Origin: Beaufortia kweichowensis
Taxonomy: Eukaryota > Chordata > Actinopteri > Cypriniformes > Gastromyzontidae
NCBI GenBank assembly: GCA_019155185.1
Contig: CM032797.1
Location: forward strand, 14,246,881 to 14,310,880
Reading direction: 5' to 3'
DNA: 64,000 bases
Shown: positions 24,644 through 38,930 of the stretch, in pieces
Numbering within the stretch: the first letter of the stretch is position 1
How the letters are laid out: the number at the start of each line of letters is the position of its first letter
The notes under the pieces: generated by a model
The model's input: only the letters and a program-made list of their open reading frames with translations
Databases searched by the model: none
What the model was told of the DNA's origin: nothing
Translations under genes and position numbers: made by a program

Positions 24644-27089
24644 GTATGGCTTGCTTTCTGTCATATCATTCGCTCTCTCTGTGTAAACGCAACAGGTCCC
24701 GGCTCCCTCCTTCCTCCCGTATGTGTGAAGCGGAGCTCAGTGTTTCCGGATTTGTTCGATGATATGCGCATTGAGTGTGCAACCTGCATTTTGAGGTGGT
24801 GTGAAACGCCCCTCTGTTCCTGTTTGTGCGGTGTTTTTATAGCTAATCGGAACCACGGCTGGTGTGTTATTAGATTTGAAGCTGGTGTAAACCGATGAGA
24901 GGCCGGGCGCAGGGCCATAACTGGCATGCTTCTGGGGACGTGAAAGACAGAGTATACAACAGCAGATTATAAAGCCTCTTTGTCTTATTATCCTACTTTT
25001 TTAACATTCAGCGTCTTTGTAGCTAATTAATGATTGACAGGATGCGGTTGAGTTGTCCAGACAGCTGCTTGTGTGAAGACGGCTCTCTGTGGAGAACGTC
25101 AGTTGAAGAAGTTCATGCTGAACTTTCTTGAAATATCAAAATGCAATCTGTGATTAAATGTAAATTGTTCATGAAGAACAAGAACGTATTTGAGCCAGCT
25201 AATGTTAAATAGTAATTTAGGTTGTAAAAAACTGAAAAATAAAAATGTTGAAATCTTTTAACTGATCTCCAGTGATGGAGATTGAGATTTGTTTTATCTC
25301 GCATCGTAGGGCACTTTGTTGTAATAATGGTCTGAATCATGGTCACTAACCTCTCCCCTGACTTTATTGGCCCCTCCCCTTGCCTCAAAGGCCCCTCCCC
25401 TTCCTATCAGACAACTGTTTGTCACTGCTTTTGTGTGTTCATCAGCTTTTATCCAGACCTCACCTTGTGATTCTCCATTGTGTCTTTTTGTGACACCTCA
25501 CAAGGTATTCACTGTCATTCATTGCAATCCCATGAGTTTCCCTATTGCTGCTCATTTTTGTCAAACCAGTTCCTCCTACAAAAAAAAACATCAAAACTAT
25601 AACCAATGGCTATAACCTCTCCCTCGAACAGTCTGTGAAAGGTTAAAAAGCACATGGAAGTACTTAGGTCAAGCCTTTCAGGTCATGCCATTGTCATAGA
25701 CATAAGCACACAAATACATCCGATACTTAGTGAAAAGACGTTGCTTATGGCGTCACGGTGTTGAGAAAAACGAAAAAATGTAACCAGAGGAACGGTGGAC
25801 AAGGTGCGGCGCACAGAGGAGAGGGGCATTTCAAACGCACGTCTTTACAAAAAGGTCACTGGGTTTAATTAGAAGTGTCGACTGAAGCAACAGGCTCTGA
25901 AGTAGCTGCTTTTAACAGAGAAGCTTCTTTGTCATTATGCAAACCTCAGAGCAGAAGCCTAGATTTAGGACTTTATATAAAGTAACCGCTGTTTAGCTCG
26001 TGGACCGCTGGCAATACAGAACGAAAACTTTAAAAAAAAAATGCATGGTCCAAAAACACAGATGGAAAGACGAAAGGTTTTACTAAATTCGAAGGTTTGC
26101 TCTCTTTGTGGCCAAGTCACTTGATTTTTAAGTCTAGGTCTCTGGATTCATTGAAGTATAGGCTAGTGGAAATAGTAAGAAGAGGAGGATGATGGGTAAG
26201 AATTTTATAATTAAGGATACTAAGTGTTCATTGGTTGCATTTTGTCCTCCTACATTATCTTCTTTTGCTGCAAAAACAACACTTTTTCCTTAAGTTTTCC
26301 CACATAGAGATCCCACTCACCTCTATATTTGACACACTGTTGTTTTTAGCATCTCTAACTAGGCTTTAGCTTAACACTTTACGCGTCTTTTCAGCCAGGT
26401 GTTGAAGTTATTGTGCTTATATCTGAATGACTGACAGATCATCACTGCAGTCTGAGCACTGTTTACTGCAGTCCTATCATTGCTAATTAAAGTGGAAGAG
26501 GTTGAACTGTAATCTTTGTTTTGTTTAAACAGGGTGACCTTTTTCTTCTTCCAGGGGTCCGCTTAAAAACACTCCACCACGGTCTGTTTTGGGCGGCAAG
26601 GCCACTCGCCTCTGCTTTCCCACACTTTTGCAAAGGGAGGGCGGTCCTCCTTAAGTTCAGGCTGTCCCGGGTTCGGGCTTCCTCACGCAGTCTGTTTTGT
26701 GTTTTTCTGTTCGCTTCCCACTTTTTGTTTTGCTGTGAGGTCAGTGCCTCAGATAGACATTATCTTCAGCCCTGACTTTCTCTGCTGAGGTGGAGGAGGG
26801 TCGTGTTTTGACTATCCCTGAGGAGATAGAAGGTTACATATTTATGAAGCAGAAATGGGACACAGTGCTCTAACAACTGACAGGTTGATTAGAGAGGTTG
26901 TATGTTTTTTTAGTTTTGATATTTTGTCCAGCTGCGCTTTTAATAGCATGCTTACAGTATGTTTAGTTGTAGATGGCTCCCACAAAAGTCCTTTCTTAAA
27001 TAAATGTTTTAAGCAGTGCTGATACAGTCATATTTCAGCATGTAGATGAACATTTGTGCATCTCACCAACTGGTCCATTTAAAACTATT

Positions 27090-27348
27090 TGTGACCCAGT
27101 CTGTGAAAACCCAGCTGAAGTATTTTATTTTATTTTTTTCTGTTTCTACACAGAAATTCTGCATCATTCTGCATAATGTAAAGAATATTTGGTGAGAATT
27201 TAACATTGACATCTTTAATATTGTCTGAGTAAGGTTATGTCAAATATTGAAATCATAGTGAAATTAATAGATGAAATCAAACTTTGATGCTCGTTATCTC
27301 AGAATTCAATTATTAGACTTCAGTCTGGTTTTCACAGACAGGGTCACA
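27090..27348. mobile_element. Non-autonomous inverted-repeat element (MITE-like), about 259 bp
   Basis: The left end TGTGACCCAGTCTGTGAAAA continues to 'cccagctgaagt'. The right end, read in reverse complement, is an imperfect copy: TGTGACCCTGTCTGTGAAAA, then 'ccagactgaagt'. The arms are about 32 bases with few mismatches. There is no coding capacity. I could not define a convincing target-site duplication, so the superfamily is not assigned. Confidence 0.7.
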
Positions 27349-29253
27349 TTTCTGATCATTGCTGTTATTAGGGGCTGTGAAAGGGCAAGCCAGTCATCAG
27401 CCAGCCATCTCCAATGCTTTTAAACAGCCATTAACCATTTCCATTTGTTTTACTTACCTCTTTGGTAACTGCGTATTTCATGTTGCTCTTTAGTCAGCAT
27501 GACATGGCATTCAAAACCAATTTTACTTCCAAAATAACTTTGAAACTGGATGTTTAATTAGGAGGATAAGCTGCTTTTATCTATTGGCAGTTTGTTGGTT
27601 GGTAGAAGTGGGTGTTTCATATTAAATTAAATCTAGACCTTAATGCAACCTTTTGGCAACCTTTCTGAAACAACTATATGTGAGTTAATATTAATTTTAC
27701 CATTTACAGTATCTTGTGATTGTCATTGTTTGTGTATGGCAATGTTGAACAGTCATGTACATTAAAAATAGTGGACACTTATTGAAAGACAGTAAGAACA
27801 ACAGTGAAATGAAACATTACATTTAACCTAAAAAGTAAAATTGCATAGAAATACATTGAATTCAGTATAATGTCATGGCACATTGGAGATTTCACAGATA
27901 AATAAGATTTAGATTTATTAAATTATGTCAAAACCCCCAATATCTGCCTCAGCTGTGCGTTATGCGAGTGTGTTTGTGCAATTAAGTGTGTTTTATTCTG
28001 TTTCTGAAAAATGGCTTTTATGGTGTAATTGCAGGATTTGCTGAGAGCACATTATTCTCATCGCTCAGAAGTGTTGAACTCAGCAAGCGCCAAATCTGAT
28101 TTTCTGCACGACATGCTTTGAAAAGATTTAGTGTGCGCCTCAAATTATATCAAAGTTATAATGTTTGTCAGGGACCCATGAGAGTCCCAGTCAATGTTGC
28201 ATTAATTCAATAAAATGCAAAAAAAAAAGACAAGGACGATGTTTTGCATTCTTTGATTGCTCTTTGACTGCAGGAAGACAAAAGTGCTCTTGTTTTTGCC
28301 ATTGAACTGTATCTACATTGACTGAAGGTCATTAGCTATCTTTAGAATGGCCTCATGAATGGCTATTGTGGCATGAAGTAAGTGACTTTCTCAGTTTACC
28401 ATACCTGCACAATACAGTGAGACAGAGAGGCAGACAGTTCGTGCCACAGGCTCTACTGTACAGAGATGGGCACAGGTTGCTTGGAAGCAATAGCGATGAT
28501 CGATCATGAATAAAAAAATAGTTTTCCTACTTTTTACAGTAGAGGTAACAACAATATGCTCATGTGTCAAAATAGGGTGTTTTTAATGTTGTGGTTTGTT
28601 ATGATGGCATGACATTTTATTAAAGCACTTTAAGTCCTTAGATAGTCAACTAATGTGTGGAGCGATGTCTCAGCCTTTTTGTGTCTGTAACATTACATGT
28701 CTAAAGACGTACAGCACGGTGTACTACTACTTACTGTAGGAACGTGTTTATATTTGCTTAGCACAAAGCTGTGACGAATAGGAGGGTGACAGACAGAATC
28801 CAAACTGTAGCCCTGAAGGGAGCTTTTCTGTCTCTTGCAGAGGTATTACAGAGGTGAAAGTGCTACAATCCCTCCTTTAGGGTTTATTTATCTGTGTGCA
28901 TGGAGCAACTGGCTTTTTATTTATGTTTTGAAGTCCCGTCGCCTGAGAGACGGGTCTCCCGTTAGATAATAGGTCAGATGGAGAATACACTCAGGTGCTG
29001 TGCAGTGGCATGTGTTGAAAAGGTTTACATCACATAGTGTGCAGATGGCGAGTTCAGTTTTGTCTAAATTATTAATGCAATGAAATGAGTTTGATACAAG
29101 TTATTTGGAAAGCATTCTTGGCATAATATCGATTTGCATAAAATAATTTTTTACCATTTCTGAATTAAAAAACCAAAAAAAAACAGCCATGGTCACAGCA
29201 GAGGGACATACAATAGACATGAATAGGCACTTAGACATTTACTGTAGGTTCTT

Positions 29254-29428
29254 AAAAATGCTGGACCCTGGTTGGGTCAATAAGGGACAAATCCACCCGT
29301 TAGGTTAAATTAACCTAGGAAATGTTTATATTTGTCCCAACCATGGCCTAAATATGTTTGTATAACTCAACGGTTGAGTTTGTCCCTGTTTGACCCAGCC
29401 ATGGGTTGAAAATATACCAGCATTTTTT
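29254..29428. mobile_element. Foldback MITE with GGGTTA/TAACCC-type sub-repeats
   Basis: The ends are AAAAATGCTGG and its inverted counterpart CCAGCATTTTTT. The interior carries inverted blocks 'gggtcaataagggacaaa' and 'gtttgtccctgtttgaccc'. This layout matches a widespread fish palindromic repeat of 'tgctgggtt...aacccagca' type. It is diverged and non-coding. Confidence 0.75.
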
Positions 29429-30120
29429 GGAGTGTATGAGCGCAGAAGAAATTGCTTGACATTAATTCTTTTTCTACAAACATGTGTTATTTGAGCTGTA
29501 AAGTTGTCTAAATCATATTTGTTTTGGTGGTTTTCAGAAATGGAGTTCTTTGTTTAAAACTTTTAGATTGTATTTAGATTTTTATTGCATTGCTCATTGC
29601 TCTGTTAAGTGAAATTTATTTTCAAATTTATTGGCAATCAACGTCACGCCATTGAAAATGCTTAGCTAGAAGAGGAGGCAGCGGAGTCAGAAAACAGAGC
29701 AGACGGGTGTTTGTTAGCATGAATTGATAAGAAAAAGAGACATTTTGTGTGTGTAATTTCTGTGCTTGATGATTAGAATGGCTACCAGAACTCCACCAGA
29801 ACCCAGGAACCTGGAGAAAACAATTCTGTAATGAGAGACAGAGGCACTTATAAGCTTTATAGTTAATTTAGCAGGTAAATGAGCACATTTCCTTCTTAGA
29901 GGAACGTTCTGAATTTATTCCAGCCGAGTTAAAAAGTACAATGAATGCAAAGAAGTGAAACAGCCAGAAAGGTGCACAAGGTTAAGTCTGATTGAAAGGG
30001 AACATTGTCTCGGGTTTTCTTAGGTCTATCTTAAGGGAATATGATTTCAGGTAGACACACTTAAGGCAATGTCATTCTTTGTTAATGACATCAAGTCTAT
30101 CCCATCATGTTTTCCATTCC

Positions 30121-30190
30121 AGCAGCATACATGTTTGGAATGGCATGAGGGTGAGTAAACAATGACAGATTTTTCATTTTGGGTGAAAAG
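30121..30190. repeat. Foldback interspersed repeat fragment
   Basis: The sequence 'atacatgtttggaatggcat', 'gagggtgagtaaacaatgac' and 'ttttcattttgggtgaa' is the right arm of the family found complete near 10672. The left arm is missing. Confidence 0.65.
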
Positions 30191-33100
30191 GATCCAGAAT
30201 AAACACTGACATGTGCAAAAATGAGACTGAACAATAGGTGACAGAGAATAGCAGATGCCTGAGAAAGATCAAGGGCAGACGGAGTGAGAGAATTCCTCCT
30301 GTCTACTGGCCCAAGCTCAAGCCAGTAAAGCAGTATGAGGTGAAAGGGTTCATTTGGACAGCTCCCGGTGACCGTGGCCAGAGAGGCATGGCCCGAGACG
30401 TTTTGCCCGGCTTATTCCAGATGTGCCTCACAGGCCTGGCAGGAGATTAAAGCTCCGCTGCCCATTCCTCAGCCACACCCTCTTAAAACTGAGAGAGAGG
30501 TAGAAAAAGAGAGAGTGTGAAACAGATCAGGTCTGCATACCACACTGTAGTTTCAGCACGCTGTAACAAAAATGTCCTTCGCAGCTCATACTGATGCCAT
30601 AACCGGTTATTAGAGCACTGAAATCCAAGACCAAACCCTAAATGGAAACTTGATTTCATCTGGAGGGAATGTAGGGTCCAGTAAGTCTCCATTAACAGTA
30701 TGACCTCGTATTTTTAGTGGCTATGTATTTTGGATTGGTATCAGTGTAGTTGGCGTAGAGGGGATTGGAATGGAAATGCACATCTGGTCACCTCTGTGAT
30801 TTCTTCTGGGTCTTTAGGTCCTTATGAGAAGGTCTAAGGGCAGTTATACGCTAGAGATCAAGATATCTGCAGAATAAGAATCCTTAGATCCTCTGACCTC
30901 TTTGAGACAATTAGATTTCTGAAAAACTCAAATGGACACTGTATATGGACTCTACATTTTTCAGTTGTCAATGAATGTGTACGTCAGAGTGTGTTGTAAC
31001 ATTAGCTACGTCCTAAGTGCCTTGCGGTCGCGTGACAAAGCACCACTTTGGCAAACCCTTGTGTTTTTCCATCGTCCTTGCAGTGCACCCATTGAAATCA
31101 GTTAATTCACGGCGTTCTCTGACGTAGTGTACACTCTAGTGTGTACTTGCCCTTACATTGTCAAGCTGTCCAGGTTTCCAGGGAAGGTTTAGTCAGGCTT
31201 AGTCAGTTTTTGAACATGCTTTATGACCTCTGTCTCTGTCTGAACTCTTTCTTAACGCTTTGGAAGTCCAGATACAGCTCTTCCAAGAATGACTGCTAAT
31301 GTTCCTTCGAAACAAAAGAGGTTTTAGATGAAAATGGGAAGGTCGATTCTTAACCCTCACGCTGAACTGAACTTCTCAAGTCTGTCAGCAACTCTATCTG
31401 CCAGCCATATGCTCCACCTTTTCCTTTGCTCTCTCCTCCCTTCAGCTTCTCCTCAGCCAGACACTCACACATAGACTTCTGTTTTTAATCTCTCCTCATG
31501 CCTTCTTTTGCAGTCTCGCACTCTCACAGGGAGTCTAGTCCTTCTTCTACAGTAATATTCTTCTGCTTACTCCACAACCGCTCTCTCCGTCTCTCTCTTT
31601 CTTTGTAGGCAGGCTGATCCAGACAGCTCGAGTGACCTGGCAGAAGTTTTGTTGCCTGCTGACGTGGCTCTGCTATATCAAGGCTGCTAAAATCCTTCTC
31701 TTGTATTTTCTTCCCTTCCTCCATCTATACATCAGCAGTAGCTGGCAGCCTGTAGAAAAATCTTCTTGAGCCCTTTAATTCTGATTAGTAGGGTAATTTT
31801 CTTTCAGATCTTCTTCGTCCCTGGAACAGTAGGTTTGGTATGGGATGTATATGATGGGACGAGTTAGTTGCAGCATGTCTTTTTGTGTGTAATAAAAGTT
31901 GCATAGTAACTTCGATCCAAAAAGTAGCTTAAAAATCAGTCGGGTATATGAAACTGTTAGTTACAGTCTATTTCATAATAAAGCACAGCTATGTGCAGCG
32001 CCCTTAGCAACATAAAACATATATCACAGTCAGTCACAGACTATTTTTTTCCACGGGAAGGAACACTTTTAGTGATTTTTACTTCATGAAAGCTGCATTG
32101 ATGGATATTTTTAGCCTTTACTATTTGTATTTTGCGGTAACAGTATTATTAAAGCAATACACTTGAGACTAGTAAGAGAGATGGACCAGCATTTATATGT
32201 AACAAAATTGTAACAAATTTGATATGAAAAAATATGATATAAGAAATAAGACAACAGAGTGATACATTAAACATAACAGTAGTATGGGTGGTGTGTTATC
32301 AGTTTTAGTGGTAATTGAGGGATAACCGAATTTGGAATGATATGACTGACCAATCATAATCAAGTATTCCAGAGAGCCATGTAATAAAATGTATTAAATT
32401 ATGTCTTGATATTAAATTAAGATGTATTAGATCTTTCCTGTGGCAATTTCAGTCTGGTCATAAGCTTGTTACCTGCCAGGGAAGAAGTCAAGATTTATAC
32501 TGAATTTTTGTGTAAGCTATGCCTTTAAGAACATAGCTCATGCGCACGGCTCAGCTCCTAGATATTGAAAAAGTAAAAGAGAGCTCAGTCGGTCTTTTAG
32601 GGCTTCCTCTTGTATATCAGTTGAAGGTAGTCTGCAGTTTGTGAGTGGCGCTCACAGTGTTGTCTCATTACATCCTCCTCAGTGTGTCGGCGGGTCCGAA
32701 TAGTGCAACAAGAACCAGCCAGCTGAAAACCCAGTTTACACACCTCCACACGTGTCTGTTTATGGTGGCTGGACACTGTTGCCTAGCACATCATCTGAAC
32801 TTTGAAAAGTAAATCCATAATGCATCTTGTTTCAACACATTTTTTGCTGGTGTGAAAATGCTAGTGTTTTTAATGAGACCAACAGCACATGAAACAGAAG
32901 AGGATGCCTAAGGCATAGCACACAGCATGTTCATATGCAGCTTCCCCCTGAGAGTTCCCTTGTAATCGGTCCCTAGGAGCCACAGGCTCTGACTTAACGG
33001 TTTCTCTCATGTTAATGGAGACCATTAACTTGCTTGCTTGAGTCAGTAATATCCTCATAACCACACTGTGTGTGTGCATGCATACGTGCCTCTGCGTTTA

Positions 33101-36100
33101 GCATTACTTGTATCGCTGTTTAGATGAGTGCAAGTTCATCAAAAGTTGGTGTCAGTTTTATACTTTAGCTTTTGCTGGATAAAAAAAGCCATTTTTGTAC
33201 TTTTTGGTACTGAATTAAACTTGTTTGTTTCTAAAGGTATTTTTCTCACCCCGGTGCAGTGCATTCTGGGATTGCCTGCAAAAGACACATGCAATGGCCC
33301 CTTAGAATTGGGCTTTTATGTGGTTTTGTAAGGCAGCATAAAGTCTTTAAATGTATGTGATGTCTAAAAATGCTATTTATGTAGGCATACTATGGTTTGG
33401 GAAAGAGTCACTGTGTGTGTGTTTATCCTTTGATCCATTTCCCAACACTAGGCCGCTGACCAAGTAAGTCCTCTATGCGAATGTTTCAGCTCTGCTAAGC
33501 AACGATCAGCGACTGCTTTGGGTTTGTTTCTTTTATCTGGTTATTCTGGCTGAAGATAGCAGATTAGGGAGAAGGAATGTAAGGCCTGGGTCTGATAGCA
33601 CCATAAGGGACTGTGTATTTCAGCTATGGGAAGCACGGGCTTATCCTCATTCTTAAGCCTGAAAGGCATTCACGCATTCTTTCTCTTGTCCTTTCAAAGA
33701 AAGTTCAACTAGATGTTGAGCGTAATGACAACAGCCTTAGGTTGGATATCCTGCACATACTTTGGGTCTCAGGTGGTATGCGGCTCGAACGGATGCTGAT
33801 CTGACTGATAATGGTGTTCGTGTCATTGACGTGTTTTATTACTGTACGTCGAAGTTCCTTATTGTCAGTCATAACTTTCCCATGTTTGTTTGCCCTGGTA
33901 AAAAACCATCTGTTTAAACACGCGTGTTATTTAACTTGAGATATTAAACATGCAGTCTATTTACAATAGATGACCAGCCCTGTAAAACGTTTTTGTCTTT
34001 CATTGATGCAATTCAAGTTAAAAGCCACATTTATGCCTTTGCAGGTATCTCACTGGTCTTAAACCTGATGTACATAGACTAACAATTATATAAACCGCAC
34101 ACAAAATGCAAAAATACGTCTCTTATGAACAGTTCCAAGTTTACCTTAAGATGAAAGATGAAAGCTAAATTGTCTTTAAATGTTTTTGAGTTTGAATCCA
34201 GAGCATTTTATATCATTATGTGTCTCTCTACATTTCTTTATCTTTTTCACACACACACATACACAAACACATTTAGTTGTCTATCAAAATGAGGACATTT
34301 TTATACACTGTTAGGTAGTAATACTATTAACTAACTCTGTATACTCACCATCTCTTACTCTTCTTTTATTTATTTAATGAGTCTTAGATTAATTAGTTTT
34401 ATTAGGCACTCAGGAATGGCTGGAGGGAACTCCTGGTCGCATTCATAGTTATTTGGGTTCATAGGGTTGGGCGGCGCTTGGCTCACGTGTAAGATGAGCG
34501 AGGTGAAGGTGCTGTAGGGGAAACGGAGATGGTTTCCTGACTCGCCGGTGCAGATCTGAGATTTGAAAGATAAGAGATGAATTTGCACAGCGCTCTCCCA
34601 TCCCTGCGGCTGAACTGGACACATGGTCAAAAGAGGATGATGGCGAGATGAAGGAAGCAATAGCACTGCTGGCCACAGAGCACATGGTGCTCATTTACTC
34701 CACAGCATAAATGCTGCGCTCTGATTCTCAGGCAGCCAAGCACTGATACTGATGGAAGTTTAGTTTTCATAAGTACTGCAATCACTCAGCTGAGATGAAA
34801 CTGCTCAAACATTGTTACCGTTACAACAGGCAATCAATTTAGAGTCAGATGTTGTAGTGGTATTTCTGTGAAGTGGTGAGCTGTGCTGCTTTTTGTAAAC
34901 TGCAGCTTTACTTTATCATGTGTCCTGCTGTCACAATGGGCGGCAATGGAAGCCGTTTGTGAGCGTATTAGTCCACAGATGCTCAAATCAGCCGGTGGTT
35001 GAATGGCCAGCGTCTCTGGTCACCTGAGCAGGTGTGGAATTACTCTGTGTGTGACTGGAGCCTGTCCACACTTATTAAAACAACTTGGCACAAAAGGGTT
35101 GCTCTCAAGACCTGCATACACAATTTATTTGATTATATGCACAGAAAACACTCATACTCATAAATGTATACCTTAAATACACTGTATGTTACTTCAGATA
35201 AAGGCATATTATCTTGTCAACCGCCGTGTAAGTGCTTCACTTCTGCCAATTCCTCTGGCATTCCTCCACAACTCCAGCTCTGCTTTCAAATATAATATCT
35301 CTATTATTATCATCATCATTTGTTTTGTCTTCCATTATTCAGTATATAGTCCAGACGGCAGTATAGAGCTCATATTGAGCACTTTATCATGAACAGCAAG
35401 CCAAATATGTTTGCCTTTATTTCACTGAAGAGTTATATGAAAATGTGAAACAGTTTTTGTTAGTGATAGATTAATATATTTTTATGGCCGATATAATCGG
35501 CAAATATTTGAAAACTTCATCAAACACACACATACATATATATATACATATACATATATAGCAAATATTTAACGTACAATACATTCAAAGCACTAATCCA
35601 CTGGTATACAGCCATCTTGGCTTTCTTACAGCTGGCGCTGGGAGAAGACATGAGCTTTTTCCACTATTTGCTTTATACTGTAGGCCATTTCTCTGGGCCA
35701 AAATCGACAAGAGCCTTCCTGGACACCGTAGTTGTGTTTTGTTTACAGGATATTAAGGGAGGAACAGTATCCAGGGTAACTAATGAAGTAAAGTGTGAGA
35801 GTGGACTATTTTCAGAAAGCTTATCTGAAGGGCAGAGCAGGACATGGTGTAGTTTCAAGTCCTGCATTCCTGTCACATGATCTCAGACTCTGTCCAGGCC
35901 GCCCCTCCTCTAATCAACCAGCATTACTGAATACACTTACAAAGAACAAGCGGTTTTACTCTATTGCATTGCATATGGCATACTGTTATTATTTTTTGTT
36001 ATTACTGGCAGCTTGAGAGAGAGAGAGGAGGTGAGATGCAGCTTGTCTTCACTAGCGTGTGTGTAAGAGTTTGTGAGAGAGATATTTCCACGTCATCACT

Positions 36101-37704
36101 GGGTCCAGGTGTGTGACTGGAGAGATCAGTGTGTGAAGAGCGAGACGGCTGCAGTAAACACAGCTGTTGGACGTCCTTCCCACAGTGAACTTCTCACCAT
36201 CCTAATACAAACCAGCAGTTCGTCCGTTCTGTGTGCAGCACTTCACACACTAGCATAGAAAATCATTAGAAATTTACACTTTCTGCCCAGTGGTTTCGTT
36301 TTGTTACCGATTCCCTTAACAGTTCTTGTATTGATCGTTTTGGGAGGAGTAGACAATAATTTGAAAGTAATTCAGGTAACATTTATTGATCTTTAGCAGC
36401 AGATTTTAAACTATAACGAAAGTCATTAATCACAATTACAGTGACTTGAAGTGAGAGTTGCAGTCAGCATTATGGTGGGTGTTTGTGATCTCACTGCAGC
36501 ATTGCACGCTGTAGCAAAAGCTTTTCTAAAATCTAGCACATTTTAATTTATTTTTGTCTTTTTGTATTTTAGCTTTACATTTATTGTTACAATTGTTTGA
36601 ATGTGTGAACAAAATTCACTGCTTTTCAGGCTCTTTTCAGGTTTCAGGGTTGAGGCTTGATAGTAAAATTTCAGTCAATACCAAATTTAAAATTTAAATG
36701 GAAGATTATTTTACAAAGCATTTACAATTTTCAATAACATTAGTTATTTTGTTAAAGAATTGACAGCATTTAAAGTTTAACCATCTGTATATAGATAAAT
36801 ACAAACTGAATAGGTCTGTCACTGAAAATTAAAACGGCACTTTAAGATAAAAATATGTAAACAGTCATGAAACAACTGCCATTGCTCTATGATAGAAATC
36901 TGATTTTATTGTATTGTAAAATAAGCACATCAATTTATGTCTCTCAGAAAGTCTTGTGTTGCTGTAACATAAGTGCGTTTGTGCCGCAAAGTTTTGGGGA
37001 TTTCAGGGAACACACATACTGATAAAAATATATATATATATTAAATGTACTGTATGTTGCTTTGGATGAAAGCATCTACCAATTGCATAGATGCACAAAT
37101 GTAAATGTAAAAAGCCAGTTCTTGTACTAAGAATCCAAGTGTGGAAAGAGAAAATGATGGATTTGTTATAGAGATCTTGCAGGCAGCATGTGAAACGGTA
37201 TACTATCCAGTCAGTTTGCGACTGTCTTGTTTCCTGCATGCTCTAGTCATCTGTATACCATCTGAACCACACACACACACCTGTGGAGCAGGTAATGTTT
37301 ACAGATGTGCAGATGAGGGTGAAGTCATGTTCTTGTGAGTCGCTTCTCTTTGAAGCACATCAAAGGCTGGTGTATGCGGTACCCTTCACCCTCTCAACAC
37401 TGCAGAGTTATGAGGTTATAAAAACATTACACTTGCTGAACTGACCCCCAGAGGAGGCTTTGAAAGGAGGATTTTAAAGAAGAGCCCCTTCTCTAATGTT
37501 CATTAGCGTTCCTCTGAACTCAAATACTTCATAACACAGTTTGGTCTTTAAAGTGTAGCTTTAGCATGCATCTGTGTGTTTCCTTTACACATACACACGT
37601 CATCATGTGTTTGATGACGTTGATGTTCAGATCAACTATTATAGGTGCTTTGTCCCAAAAATATGTTTCCCAGCTATGCATTAGGATGAAATGTATATAT
37701 TAAT

Positions 37705-38013
37705 TAGGGGTGGGAGAAAAAAATCGATGCATCGGGATTCTTTCTCTAACGATTCTGAATCGATTCTAAACAGAACTTGTTCATCCTGAATATAACTTTG
37801 TTAAAATAAAAGCAATAAAATTAAACTTCAAGATGGGAATACTGTCAAAGAGATTCTAACTATAAACAAAAAGCATAAAAACTCTTTATTTATTTAAAAT
37901 GCAAATTTATCATATTTGCAAAAATTATATGAAGAATCGTTTTGGAATCGGATCGTGAGTCCCAGAATCGGAATCGGATCGGATCGCGTAGTACCTAAAG
38001 ATTCCCACCCCTA
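37705..38013. mobile_element. Non-autonomous hAT DNA transposon, 309 bp
   Basis: It starts TAGGGGTGGGA and ends with the exact inverted complement TCCCACCCCTA. Both sides carry the same 8-bp direct repeat ATATTAAT (37697-37704 and 38014-38021), the hAT-type target duplication. Internal sequence near each end is rich in GAATCG/CGATTC motifs. It has no transposase. It differs from the 4221-4853 element in terminal and internal sequence, so it belongs to a separate subfamily. It is inserted inside the large fndc3b intron. Confidence 0.93.
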
Positions 38014-38627
38014 ATATTAATTGTGCATTAAATTGCTCTGAATTAAAAAATGTAGGTATAACAATTCAGGCACTGTTTTAAACACAGTTCAGTGGTTATT
38101 TTATGCCACGTTCATTCTGCTCTCGCCGTGTTGCCTGAGCTCAGGAATTTATTGTGTACTTGAAAGATATTGTGTGGACAACTTTGCAGTATTGACTCGC
38201 GAGTAGCTTTTTATAAAACTGAGTGCTTTCATGAACCCGCTTTATTAACTGTTATCTGCTCACCCTGTCCTGATTTTGTTTGCTGGTAGGTTAAATATTT
38301 GCCGGTGTGTAAAGGAGTTTACAGGAAGTCAGCTCGGAGATAAAGGTTAAAGCAGGATCTTGTGTATCACAATGAGGTGCGAGTCGCTCATCATCATGGG
38401 CTGTGTTTACATGCACTGTCTTTCTTTTCCTTAATCCCTGGAGTCAAAGAGTTCAGCTCTCTCTCTCTCTCGCTCTCTCTTGCTTTTTTCCTTCCTCTTT
38501 CACTTTCTTTGAGTCTCTCAATCAGCAAGGCTTCATTGGCATGACTGAATTACAAAAGCGTTCAGGTGCTTATAAAGTCCAGGTGTAAGGAAATTAAATA
38601 AAAGAAAATGCTATAAATAGACTGTCA

Positions 38628-38930
<303 letters not shown>

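Noticed and set aside
35440..35520. Palindromic 'ccgatataatcgg' segment
   Set aside because: Looks like part of an old DNA transposon, but no ends could be defined.
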